Of a stretch of 19,836 nt of DNA, positions 1 to 7,914 are shown in pieces. Each line of letters starts with the position of its first letter. The stretch's first letter is position 1. This stretch comes from an uncultured Bacilli bacterium (lineage in GTDB: Bacteria > Bacillota_I > Bacilli_A > RF39 > UBA660): contig CANRIE010000085.1 of NCBI GenBank assembly GCA_947630585.1, positions 1-19,836 of the forward strand, in the 5' to 3' direction. The notes beneath the pieces were generated by a model. It was not told where the DNA came from. It saw only the letters and a list, made by a program, of their open reading frames with translations, and ran no database searches. Made by a program: the position numbers and the translations under genes.

Positions 1-10
1 TGAATTTTAA

Positions 11-62
11 AAGGTTCAAAACCTTGCTGTCATTGAGTTTGAACCTTATTTTAATTTTTTTT
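11..62 (+). terminator. Rho-independent terminator of an upstream gene
   Basis: A perfect 10-bp inverted repeat (AAGGTTCAAA at 11-20, TTTGAACCTT at 38-47) with a 17-nt loop is followed by a T-rich tract up to position 62. It would end a plus-strand gene lying before the window. The other strand also has a short T-rich flank, so it may work in both directions. The upstream gene is not visible. Confidence 0.75.
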
Positions 63-96
63 CATGTCTTTAACCTGCCAAAAAAAATGAAATATA

Positions 97-125
97 TTGA
101 AAAATAACATAATTAATAATATAAT
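97..125 (+). promoter_or_regulatory. Sigma-A type promoter of the 295-aa gene
   Basis: TTGAAA at 97-102 and TATAAT at 120-125 are separated by 17 nt, a near-consensus vegetative promoter. The expected transcription start lies only a few bases before a GGTG ribosome binding site at 132-135, giving a very short leader ahead of the ATG at 141. Confidence 0.75.
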
Positions 126-140
126 TAGTTTGGTGATAAT

Positions 141-1028
141 ATGAAAGATGATAGATATATTGGTTATTTAGCTCAAAGAGAAGCTAATGCTAATCAAAAT
201 AAAAGTTTCACAAATGATCCTTATGATCCATTACTTGAAAAAATTAGAAGAGAACAACTTCTGAAACTAGATCCTAATAACCTTAAAGATTTTATATATG
301 CAGAATTATTAGATGGAAAGCATAAGCAAGAATTTCAAGATAGATTGGTACAATTAGTAAACTATAGTCGTTTTAAAGAAGAAAGCATAAATGGAAAAGT
401 TGGAGATGTTGCTTTTTTTGTAAAAAGTGAAGATCCTTTAGAAATAATTTTTACTGACTATTATTCTAATTCTTTTGTTACTATAAGTGAAAAAGGAATT
501 TATTCAGAGATTGCTTTAAATTGTTCTTCTGTTAATTTACATTTTTTTAGTCCTCGAAAATGCAATCAACCTATAGTTTTAACAAGGAAAGTTTTTGTAG
601 TTGATTCAGAAGAAATAAATGAGTATCTTAATATCGAATTAGGAAGAGCAAATAAAAGATCATTTAATGGATTTTATTATAATGAACCTGATAAAGAAGC
701 ATATATTGCTCAAGAATTTTTAAAATTACATCCAGAATTTTCTCAAGGTGAAAAAAAGACTGAATTTTATCGTTTAAATGTTTCTCCAACTTCCAAAGTA
801 CCAAGGCTTTATGATAAAACAGTCAAAAAAGGAACAATGGGACCATTTCTTTGTGAAAGTGCGTACGATAAAGAATTAAATGAAAGAGCTTATTATAGAG
901 AAGATTTAAAAACTTATCAAGAATATATCAATTTAGCAAAGGAATTTGAAAATAATTGCAAGTATATATATGATGCTTTAAAAGAAGTATTATTGAATTT
1001 ACAAAATGAGAAAAAGGGCCGTAAATAG
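141..1028 (+). CDS. Hypothetical protein, 295 aa, unknown family
   Basis: I do not recognise this protein. It is soluble, with no signal peptide and no membrane segment, and it is rich in charged residues and tyrosine. The N-terminal 60 residues look helical, followed by a stretch with alternating hydrophobic residues (about 85-165) that suggests beta structure, then a tyrosine- and lysine-rich C-terminal helix (about 250-295). The ATG at 141 is supported by a GGTG ribosome binding site 5 nt upstream and by a promoter at 97-125. A hairpin at 1013-1035 spans the stop codon, so the gene is probably transcribed alone. It sits between a terminator and the RNase J gene, and its neighbours give no hint of function. 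The reading frame is intact and its codon use resembles the surrounding genes. Confidence 0.8.
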   Translation: MKDDRYIGYLAQREANANQNKSFTNDPYDPLLEKIRREQLLKLDPNNLKDFIYAELLDGKHKQEFQDRLVQLVNYSRFKEESINGKVGDVAFFVKSEDPLEIIFTDYYSNSFVTISEKGIYSEIALNCSSVNLHFFSPRKCNQPIVLTRKVFVVDSEEINEYLNIELGRANKRSFNGFYYNEPDKEAYIAQEFLKLHPEFSQGEKKTEFYRLNVSPTSKVPRLYDKTVKKGTMGPFLCESAYDKELNERAYYREDLKTYQEYINLAKEFENNCKYIYDALKEVLLNLQNEKKGRK

Positions 1029-1040
1029 GCTCTTTACTTT
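1013..1040 (+). terminator. Putative terminator overlapping the stop of the 295-aa gene
   Basis: AAAGGGCC (1013-1020) pairs with GGCTCTTT (1028-1035) through eight pairs including one G-T, with a 7-nt loop, and is followed by ACTTTTAT. The stem begins inside the last codons and the stop TAG lies in the loop/stem boundary. The U tract is weak, so termination may be partial and some transcripts may read into the RNase J gene. Confidence 0.5.
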
Positions 1041-1061
1041 TATAAAAAAAAATAGTATAAT
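1033..1061 (+). promoter_or_regulatory. Putative promoter of the RNase J gene
   Basis: A consensus -10 box TATAAT lies at 1056-1061, with a weak -35 box TTTACT at 1033-1038 and a 17-nt spacer. The -35 overlaps the descending arm of the preceding terminator hairpin. A strong AAAGGAGG ribosome binding site follows at 1091-1098. Confidence 0.6.
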
Positions 1062-1109
1062 GTTAAAGTTAGTTCTTATAACTTAAAAAGAAAGGAGGAT
1101 TATTTTTTA

Positions 1110-2786
1110 ATGAATAAAGAGTCTAAAACTCGATTTGTTATTTTAGGTGGATTAGGCGAAATTGGTAAAAATATGTATGCTATTGAGCATGAAGATGAAA
1201 TTATTATCATTGATGCTGGTATTTCATTTGTTGAACTTACGATGCTTGGAATCGATTATTCAATTCCCGATTATACTTATTTAAAACAAAATGAAAGTAA
1301 AATTAAGGCTTTATTTATAACTCATGGTCATGAAGATCACATAGGAGCAATTCCTGTATTACTACAAAGTGTTGATATTAAAAATATCTATGCTCCTAAT
1401 CAAGCAACCGAACTTATTAAACTTAAATTAACTGAAAGAAATATTCGGTTTGATAATTTATTTGCTTATAAAAGTGATGATGTTGTTAAATTTAAACATT
1501 TTGAAGTTGATTTTTTTAGAACCACCCACTCAGTTCCTGATTCTCATGGAATAAGAGTTAAAACTCCTAATGGGGTTATTGTTACAACAGGAGACTTTAA
1601 ATTTGATTTTACTCCGATTGGACCAGTTGCTGATTTACATAAAATGGCCAGAATTGGTGAAGAAGGAGTTGATTTATTAATAAGTGATTCAACTAATGCT
1701 TTAAATGATGGAATATCTAAAAGTGAATCAAGTGTTGATGCAGCTTTAAATGACATCTTTGATGATGAGCGAAACTCAAGGATTATTATTGCTACTTTTG
1801 CATCTAATATTTACCGTCTTAAACATATTGTTGAAACCTGTTATAAACATAATAGAAAAATTTGTATCTTCGGGCGTAGTATGGAATCAAATATTGATAT
1901 TTCAATTAAGGGTGGTTATATAAAACATAAGGAATTATTTATATCACCTGAAGAAGCGAATACCCTAAAACCAAAAGATGTTTGTATTTTATGTACGGGA
2001 AGTCAAGGAGAACCTCTTGCTGCCCTATCAAGAATTGCTGACTTGGAACACAAACATATTAAACTTCGCCCTGATGATGTTGTAATATTCTCATCAAGTC
2101 CGATCCCTGGAAATGCTCTTAGTATTTCAAAAACAATTAATAAACTTTATTTACAAGGAGTTAAGGTTTATACAAATACAACTATTTCTAATATTCATAC
2201 ATCAGGTCATGCTAATAAAGAAGAGTTAAAATTAATGATTAGACTTTTAATGCCTAAATATATGTTACCTTTTCATGGAGAATATAGAATGCTTAAAAGC
2301 CATGCTGATATTGCTAATATGTGTGGAATCCCTAAAGAAAATATTTTTATTTTAGATAATGGAGACTCGCTTACCTTAGATAATCATAAAATAACAATCG
2401 GGGAAAAAGTTAAGATGGATGATGTTTATATCGGAGGGTCTAATGCCGGAGAGATCGCTGCTCAAGTTATTAGAGATAGAAAAATCATGGCTAGTGATGG
2501 TATCTTAGTAATTGTTGCTAATATTGATATTAGAAGTAAAAAATTATTAACTAAACCAACGATTGTAACGAGAGGATTTATCCAAGTAAATGAAAATGAA
2601 GAATTAATTAAAATGTTAGAAATCAAGTCAAGTTTATTAATAACTAATAAACTTAAAGATCCAAATGTTAATTTTCAAGATTTAAAAAGTTTTATTCAAA
2701 TTAATATAAGTACTTATATTGCAGAACTAACAGGAAGAAAACCGATAATCTTGCCAATTATTTTAGATGTTAAAAGACCTAATTAA
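1110..2786 (+). CDS. rnj: Ribonuclease J, metallo-beta-lactamase/beta-CASP RNase
   Basis: RNase J is a zinc-dependent nuclease with 5'-3' exonuclease and endonuclease activity in mRNA decay and rRNA maturation in Gram-positive bacteria. The 558-aa length matches the family. Visible motifs are the HGHEDH metal site (His72, His74, Asp76, His77), His140 in TTHSVPDSHG, and Asp162 in TTGDFKFD. The beta-CASP segment follows, with TGSQGEP at about 296-302, SGHANK with His367, and PFHGEY with His389. A C-terminal domain of about 100 residues completes the usual architecture. The ATG at 1110 follows an AAAGGAGG ribosome binding site. The sequence alone does not settle whether this is the J1 or J2 paralogue; a second copy may lie elsewhere. 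The gene appears monocistronic, with its own promoter and a terminator directly after it. Confidence 0.96.
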   Translation: MNKESKTRFVILGGLGEIGKNMYAIEHEDEIIIIDAGISFVELTMLGIDYSIPDYTYLKQNESKIKALFITHGHEDHIGAIPVLLQSVDIKNIYAPNQATELIKLKLTERNIRFDNLFAYKSDDVVKFKHFEVDFFRTTHSVPDSHGIRVKTPNGVIVTTGDFKFDFTPIGPVADLHKMARIGEEGVDLLISDSTNALNDGISKSESSVDAALNDIFDDERNSRIIIATFASNIYRLKHIVETCYKHNRKICIFGRSMESNIDISIKGGYIKHKELFISPEEANTLKPKDVCILCTGSQGEPLAALSRIADLEHKHIKLRPDDVVIFSSSPIPGNALSISKTINKLYLQGVKVYTNTTISNIHTSGHANKEELKLMIRLLMPKYMLPFHGEYRMLKSHADIANMCGIPKENIFILDNGDSLTLDNHKITIGEKVKMDDVYIGGSNAGEIAAQVIRDRKIMASDGILVIVANIDIRSKKLLTKPTIVTRGFIQVNENEELIKMLEIKSSLLITNKLKDPNVNFQDLKSFIQINISTYIAELTGRKPIILPIILDVKRPN

Positions 2787-2806
2787 GAATAATTAAGTCT
2801 TTTTTG
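2772..2806 (+). terminator. Terminator between RNase J and the convergent metallopeptidase gene
   Basis: The stem is AAAGAC-c-TAATTA (2773-2785) paired with TAATTA-a-GTCTTT (2790-2802), with a 4-nt loop and a T run to about 2805. It overlaps the rnj stop codon. The convergent minus-strand gene ends at 2807, so the hairpin may serve both strands, although the T tract on the minus strand is short. Confidence 0.75.
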
Positions 2807-5098
2807 TTATCTTTTAAGTTCTTCTTTAAAACTTAGATTTCTATAATACTCTTCTAAATATTCTATTAATTCCAAAGATGTTTCTTGCTTTAATAATTCA
2901 ATGTATTTAATACCATTTTTTGATTTTCTTAAAGCAACATAATTAGCAAACATTTCACTGAATTGTAAGTTTGAAGGATTTGAAACATTTATAAAATATT
3001 CCTGATCATGAACACAGGTAGGAACTTTTGAATCAATATCACTACGTTTAAATCTTTCTCCAATCGAACCTAAATAATAAGCATCAAGGAAATTTTCATA
3101 CATTAAGAAATCTTGATTATTTTTTTCATAGATATTTTTTATAAAATATTTTTTATCAATCTCTATCCTATTTTGAACATACATTTCAATTACTTTTTCT
3201 TTATCTACTTCATAATCATAATCAAAGTAAGCACTTGCTAATGCTAAATATACATCCTTAGAATAATCAAAATAATTTTTTATAGTTGAAAGTAACATCT
3301 CTTTAGTTCCATAAAATTCTTGAAATTCTCTTTTTATTTCAGCTTGATAAGCATCCATTCCTCCTTTTTCTAAATTAATATATTTTAAAAATGCTTTTTC
3401 TACATCTTCATCACTTAATAATAATTTATCAGCTAAATCAACAACTTCATGAAATCTTATATCAATTTCTTTCCAATACTTATAAACATTATGTATTTGA
3501 ACTTTTATAAGATCATTAGCATCTCTTGGAACTTTTGAATTATTTTTTAGAAAATGTATTAAATGACCCCATTCGTGATTTAAGGCTCCTATATCTTTAA
3601 TATTTTGAATACTAATACATGATTCTTTATTTTGCATATTTGGCCTTCTAAAGAAAGAACCTTTAGTACTATCATATTTAATTATAAAATCAGGATATCT
3701 CTTTTTCATTTCAATTAAGGCTTCAATATCTCTCATTGCTATATATTTATCAATAGTATAAGACTTTTTAGATGAAGAAACTACTAAATCTAATACTTCC
3801 TTAGAACTATTGTTATCATTAAAAGTAGCATAAAAATTATTTATTAATTCTGTAAACTCTGAATCATCAATTGTAATTTCATCTTCTTTATAAATATATT
3901 CTAAAACATCATCATTTTTTTCAAAACCAAAATTACTTTTATAATTAAAGCTTGGAAGTGGAAATTTCATTTTAGCTAAAAGAAGTGTAACTTCTTCCGG
4001 AATATAATCAAATTTTTTAAGTATTTTTATAATATACATATAATCAGCATAGTTACTAACAAGAACTTCTAAATTTGTTAGACCATCACTCCCTTTTACT
4101 AATAAATCATTAACATTTTTTAAGACTCCTGAGATTGAATCAAAAGCAATTTCTTTTTCATTAGTTTTGTTAGCTAAATTTATATAGTGAGTTATAAAAT
4201 CAGGATCTAAATTATCATAAAAAAATAGTTTAGGTATTTTTCCTTTAGAAGCAACATAATAATCTAATACTGTATGTTCAACATTATTTTCATCTGTAAT
4301 TTTTAACTTTAAAAAACTAGTATCACAGTATTCTTTAAGTAACTCAAATTTATTTTTTTTAAGTAATATCGTAATTACTTTTAAGATTTGATTATTATAG
4401 TTTGAATCATAGTTTCCATTAATTTGAAATTTAAAATTATTATCTATTAAATGTTCTAAGATAGTTTTACCATTTATTTCTTTTAAAAGTAAATCAAAAT
4501 CAAAATAATTATAATTAGAATCCCCTACACCTCTATTACTTGGTAATATTTTATTTGCAATTAAAATATCAAAAATAGTTTTACCTTCACTTAACTCTTT
4601 ATCATATAAAATAGGTGAGCAAACACTTAGATATTCTAATTTATTTTTTTGATAAATTATTTTAGCTAATTCAAGATTATTAATAGTAAATTTATCTAAC
4701 TTAATATTATTATCAATTAGGTATTCAATTATTTTTGTACCATCAGGGGTGTTAGTCATTAATAATTCATCCGTTATATCAAGATAACTAACTGACTTCT
4801 TATTTAGAATCCACGGAATAAAAATATCAGGATTATTATTATCACTATTTTTAGCTAAAAAACTAGTGTTTTTTTTGTTTTTTAGAATATAATCATATAA
4901 GTTATAATAACCAGGAATTTTTCTTTTATAAACATCAATACTTAATTCACTTAAATCAAAAGCACTTAATTTCTCAATTACTTCTTTAGGATTAAGACAT
5001 TTTAATAAAAATTGTTCTAATTTTTTCTTATCTTGTAATTCTTTAATTTTTGCTAGTTTTCTTTCAACTACAAAGTTATATAAATCATTAAAATTCAT
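2807..5098 (-). CDS. Predicted zinc metallopeptidase with ankyrin-like N-terminus, paralogue 1
   Basis: This 763-aa protein has no assigned family that I can name. The N-terminal half (about 1-400) is made of short helical units with a recurring G-K-T-I-L-E-H-L-I-D-N-N type motif (near 119-131, 171-183, 209-221), which looks ankyrin-like. The C-terminal half carries HEWGH at 508-512, an HExxH zinc site, and EMFANY with Glu715 as the likely third zinc ligand. The EMFANYVALR context resembles the EFFAEAFRL segment of anthrax lethal factor, so a gluzincin of that type is the best guess. About 200 residues lie between the two motifs. No signal peptide or membrane segment is seen, so it is probably cytoplasmic. 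It overlaps the upstream 66-aa gene by 11 nt and has a GAGG ribosome binding site, so translation is probably coupled. It is the last gene of the array behind polC. Substrate and activity are unknown. Confidence 0.85.
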   Translation of the reverse strand: MNFNDLYNFVVERKLAKIKELQDKKKLEQFLLKCLNPKEVIEKLSAFDLSELSIDVYKRKIPGYYNLYDYILKNKKNTSFLAKNSDNNNPDIFIPWILNKKSVSYLDITDELLMTNTPDGTKIIEYLIDNNIKLDKFTINNLELAKIIYQKNKLEYLSVCSPILYDKELSEGKTIFDILIANKILPSNRGVGDSNYNYFDFDLLLKEINGKTILEHLIDNNFKFQINGNYDSNYNNQILKVITILLKKNKFELLKEYCDTSFLKLKITDENNVEHTVLDYYVASKGKIPKLFFYDNLDPDFITHYINLANKTNEKEIAFDSISGVLKNVNDLLVKGSDGLTNLEVLVSNYADYMYIIKILKKFDYIPEEVTLLLAKMKFPLPSFNYKSNFGFEKNDDVLEYIYKEDEITIDDSEFTELINNFYATFNDNNSSKEVLDLVVSSSKKSYTIDKYIAMRDIEALIEMKKRYPDFIIKYDSTKGSFFRRPNMQNKESCISIQNIKDIGALNHEWGHLIHFLKNNSKVPRDANDLIKVQIHNVYKYWKEIDIRFHEVVDLADKLLLSDEDVEKAFLKYINLEKGGMDAYQAEIKREFQEFYGTKEMLLSTIKNYFDYSKDVYLALASAYFDYDYEVDKEKVIEMYVQNRIEIDKKYFIKNIYEKNNQDFLMYENFLDAYYLGSIGERFKRSDIDSKVPTCVHDQEYFINVSNPSNLQFSEMFANYVALRKSKNGIKYIELLKQETSLELIEYLEEYYRNLSFKEELKR

Positions 5099-5288
5099 GT
5101 TTACCTCGCTCTTCTATTATTTTTTTATATTCTTCTAATTCCTCTAATTTTTTCTTATTATTTAAGGATGAAGCTAAAAGATTATTTTTAACTTTAAAAT
5201 CTCCTATATTATCCCAATTATCAGGTAAATCATAAACTCTTTTATATTTTTCTTCTAAAATAACATAAATATTAATATCTAAATTCAT
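5088..5288 (-). CDS. Small cassette partner protein, 66 aa, copy 1
   Basis: This small acidic and lysine-rich protein of unknown family begins MNLDINIYVILEEKY, has a central DLPDNWDNIGDFK segment, and ends in a charged helix (about 43-66) that could form a coiled coil. The ATG at 5288 is preceded by an AGAGGA ribosome binding site that overlaps the stop codon of the large gene before it. Its last codons overlap the start of the 763-aa metallopeptidase gene by 11 nt in another frame. The protein is identical to that at 7608-7808. The fixed pairing with a large metallopeptidase gene suggests a cognate partner such as an inhibitor, adaptor or chaperone; this is inference only. Confidence 0.85.
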   Translation of the reverse strand: MNLDINIYVILEEKYKRVYDLPDNWDNIGDFKVKNNLLASSLNNKKKLEELEEYKKIIEERGKHEF

Positions 5289-5300
5289 ATTTTTTCATTC
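5088..5300 (-). repeat. Near-identical direct repeat, copy 1 (small gene plus ribosome binding site)
   Basis: This tract covers the 66-aa gene, its ribosome binding site and the first few codons of the following large gene. It differs from 7608-7822 by only a few bases, and a third more diverged copy lies at about 7922-8118. All three point the same way. Beyond the edges, inside the large genes, identity falls sharply, which fits gene conversion or recent recombination limited to the small gene. Confidence 0.8.
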
Positions 5301-5302
5301 CT

Positions 5303-7618
5303 CTATTTCTTTAATTCTTCTTTAAAACTTAAACTTTGATAATATTCTTCTAAATAATTTATTAATTCTTGTGATGTTTCTTGTTTTAGTAATTCGATAT
5401 ATTTGATACCATTTGGAGATCTTCTTAAAGCAACATAATCAGCAAACATTTCGCCGAATTGTTTTCCAAATTGAATATTAGAATTATGAAAATATTCATA
5501 ACTATGGAAAGATGTTGCCTTTTCTATTTTTTCATAACGTTCTTTGTTATTAATAAACAATTCATCAGTCAAATCACCGAATTTTCCACAATAATAAGCA
5601 TCAAGAAAATTTACATACATTAAGAAATTTTGATTATTTTTTCTAAACATATTTCTTATAAAATAATTTTTATCAATATTCATTCTAGTTTGAACATACA
5701 TTTCGATAGTTTTATCTTTATCTTCAAATTCTTTACCATGAAAATAATTATATATTAATTCTATACATACCTCATTATACTCTTCTCCGTCATTTAAAAC
5801 TGATAATAGCATTTCTTCAGTTCCTAAAAATTTTTCGAACTCTTTTCTTATTTCAGCTTTATATGCTTCCATTCCACCTTTTTCTGAATTAATATATTTT
5901 ATGAATTCACTTTCAAGTTCTTTTTCACTTAATAATAATTCATCAGCTAAACTTAGAAATCTATCAAACGCTTTTTTTATATCATTTTCATAATTTGAAA
6001 CAGTAAATTTATTTACTGGCAAAATATCAAATGCAAATATCCTATCTTTAGGACAGCTTTTGCCATATCCTAAAAAATCAATTAAATGCCCCCATTCATG
6101 ATTTAAAGCTCCTATATCTTTAATATTATTAATACTAATGCATGGGTCTGCATAGGTACCAGCTGCTTGAAAGTAAGAACCAACAGTACTATCGTATTTA
6201 AAAACAAAATTTGGATATTCTTTTTTCATCTTAATTAAAGCTTCTAAATCACTAATGGCAGCTTCTTTTGAAATTGCATAAGTTTTTTTAGATGAAGAAA
6301 CTACTAAATCTAATAATTCTTTAGAACTATTGTTATCATTAAAAGTAGTATAAAAATTATTTATTAATTCTATGAATTCCGGATCATCAATCTCTAATTC
6401 ACTTTCCTTATAAATATATTCTAGTACTTCATCACTCGTTTCAATTCCAAATTTTCTTTTACTATTAGTATGAGGCAATACATGTTTATATTTAGCAGCA
6501 ATAATAACAATCTCATCAGGAATATAATCAAGTTTTTGCAATAACTTAACAACATCTTTATAGTAATCATAATTACTAATAATAATTTCAAAGAGTGTGA
6601 TACCATCATTTGTTTTTAACAATAAATCTTTTGGTTTTTTTATTTTGGATAATAACACATCAAAGATTTCTTCATGTTGATTTAACTCCTTACCTAAGTT
6701 TATATATTCTTTTATAAAATCTATATCTAAATTTAAATTAGTTATCTTAGGCAATTTTCTTTCAGAAGCTATATAATAATATAATGCTATATGTTCAACA
6801 TTATTTTCATCTTTAATCTTTAGTTTTAAAAAATTAATATCACAATATTCATTAAGTAATTCTAATTTATTTTTCTTAATTAATATTTCAATTACTTTTA
6901 AGATTTGATTTCTATAATTTTGACTATAGGAACCAGAAATTTCAAAACTCAAATTATTATCAATTAAATGCTCTAAGATAGTTTTCCCTTTTATTTCTTT
7001 TAAAAGTAAATCAAAATCTGAATAAGAATAACTATAACTACTATATATCCAATTTCCATTAATTGGTAATATTTTATTTTCAATCAAGACATCAAAGACT
7101 ATTTTCCCATCTGCCAATTCTTTATCATATAAATCAGGTGAACAACCAATTAAATATTTTAATTTATTTTTTTGATAAATTATTTTAGCTAACTCAATAT
7201 TATTAACAGTAAAATTATTTAACTCAATATTATTATCAATTAAGTATTCAATAATTTTTTCACCATTTGGTAGACTAGTCATCAATAATTCATCAGTTAC
7301 CACAAGAAAATCAAGAGATTTTTTATATAAAATCCAAGGAATAAAAATATCAGGATCATATTTATCACTATCTTTAGCTAAAAAACTAGTATTTTTAGTT
7401 TTTAGAATATAATCATATAAGTTGTAGTAACCAGGAATTTTCCTTTTGTAAACATCAATACTTAATTCACTTAAATCAAAGGCTGTTAATTTCGCAACTA
7501 CTTCTTTTGGATTAAGACATTTTAATAAATATTCTTCTAACTTTTTTTTATCTTCTTGTTCTTTAATTCTAGCTATTTTTCTTTCAGCAATAAACTTGTA
7601 TAAATCATTAAAATTCAT
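5303..7618 (-). CDS. Predicted zinc metallopeptidase with ankyrin-like N-terminus, paralogue 2
   Basis: This 771-aa paralogue of the 2807-5098 product has the same layout. The first 60 residues match the other copy at 48 positions. The regions around 185-200, 270-340 and 520-560 are much more divergent and contain indels. The ankyrin-like motifs recur near 118-130, 170-182 and 210-222. HEWGH lies at 507-511, followed by LIDFLG, and EMFADY carries Glu723 as the probable third zinc ligand. The spacing between them (about 210 residues) is longer than in lethal factor. No export signal is visible. It overlaps the upstream 66-aa gene by 11 nt, and its stop codon TAG overlaps the ribosome binding site of the next small gene, so the cassettes are probably co-transcribed. 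The retained metal ligands in both copies suggest both are active enzymes. Function is unknown. Confidence 0.85.
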   Translation of the reverse strand: MNFNDLYKFIAERKIARIKEQEDKKKLEEYLLKCLNPKEVVAKLTAFDLSELSIDVYKRKIPGYYNLYDYILKTKNTSFLAKDSDKYDPDIFIPWILYKKSLDFLVVTDELLMTSLPNGEKIIEYLIDNNIELNNFTVNNIELAKIIYQKNKLKYLIGCSPDLYDKELADGKIVFDVLIENKILPINGNWIYSSYSYSYSDFDLLLKEIKGKTILEHLIDNNLSFEISGSYSQNYRNQILKVIEILIKKNKLELLNEYCDINFLKLKIKDENNVEHIALYYYIASERKLPKITNLNLDIDFIKEYINLGKELNQHEEIFDVLLSKIKKPKDLLLKTNDGITLFEIIISNYDYYKDVVKLLQKLDYIPDEIVIIAAKYKHVLPHTNSKRKFGIETSDEVLEYIYKESELEIDDPEFIELINNFYTTFNDNNSSKELLDLVVSSSKKTYAISKEAAISDLEALIKMKKEYPNFVFKYDSTVGSYFQAAGTYADPCISINNIKDIGALNHEWGHLIDFLGYGKSCPKDRIFAFDILPVNKFTVSNYENDIKKAFDRFLSLADELLLSEKELESEFIKYINSEKGGMEAYKAEIRKEFEKFLGTEEMLLSVLNDGEEYNEVCIELIYNYFHGKEFEDKDKTIEMYVQTRMNIDKNYFIRNMFRKNNQNFLMYVNFLDAYYCGKFGDLTDELFINNKERYEKIEKATSFHSYEYFHNSNIQFGKQFGEMFADYVALRRSPNGIKYIELLKQETSQELINYLEEYYQSLSFKEELKK

Positions 7619-7808
7619 GTTTACCTCGCTCTTCTATTATTTTTTTATATTCTTCTAATTCTTCTAATTTTTTCTTATTATTTAAGGATGAAGCTAAAAG
7701 ATTATTTTTAACTTTAAAATCGCCTATATTATCCCAATTATCGGGTAAATCATAAACTCTTTTATATTTTTCTTCTAAAATAACATAAATATTAATATCT
7801 AAATTCAT
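7608..7808 (-). CDS. Small cassette partner protein, 66 aa, copy 2
   Basis: The protein is identical in all 66 residues to the product of 5088-5288. The DNA differs at about three third-codon positions, all silent. It has an AAAGGA ribosome binding site shortly before its ATG and the same 11-nt overlap with the following large gene. The near-identical tract ends abruptly a few codons into the large gene, where the two large paralogues start to diverge. Its function is unknown; the strict coupling to a metallopeptidase suggests a partner protein. Confidence 0.85.
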   Translation of the reverse strand: MNLDINIYVILEEKYKRVYDLPDNWDNIGDFKVKNNLLASSLNNKKKLEELEEYKKIIEERGKHEF

Positions 7809-7822
7809 ATTTCTTTCATTCC
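7608..7822 (-). repeat. Near-identical direct repeat, copy 2
   Basis: This is the second copy of the small-gene repeat, with about three silent base differences in the coding part compared with 5088-5288. The leader differs slightly (a longer A/T run before the AAAGGA site). Confidence 0.8.
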
Positions 7823-7854
7823 TTTCTATTTTTTTAATACCATAACCACCTGAT

Positions 7855-7914
7855 TTACATTATTTTTTTAAAACTTAAATTTTTATAATATTTTTCTAAA
7901 TAATTTAAGTTCAT
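7855..7914 (-). pseudogene. Collapsed remnant of a third metallopeptidase gene
   Basis: Reading from an ATG at 7914, a 19-codon frame joins the first residues of the large gene (MN plus a hydrophobic residue) directly to its C-terminal end: NYLEKYYKNLSFK here, against NYLEEYYQSLSFK in paralogue 2. Over 40 nt of this tail (about 7868-7907) only three bases differ from 5322-5361. The whole coding middle, including HEWGH, is missing, and the extreme C-terminus is altered by a short insertion before TAA at 7855. The remnant sits exactly where a large gene should follow its small partner. It is unlikely to make a functional product. Confidence 0.8.

Noticed and set aside
1063..1086. A small hairpin in the RNase J leader as a possible attenuator.
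   Set aside because: The stem is about seven A/T-rich pairs with a bulge and lies partly before the expected transcription start.
1544..1756. A minus-strand 70-aa frame inside the RNase J gene.
   Set aside because: It is a shadow of the conserved rnj frame.
6421..6609. A 62-aa leucine-rich frame inside the second metallopeptidase gene that looks like a membrane peptide.
   Set aside because: It is another frame of an intact conserved gene; AT-rich sequence gives hydrophobic peptides by chance, and no ribosome binding site is seen.
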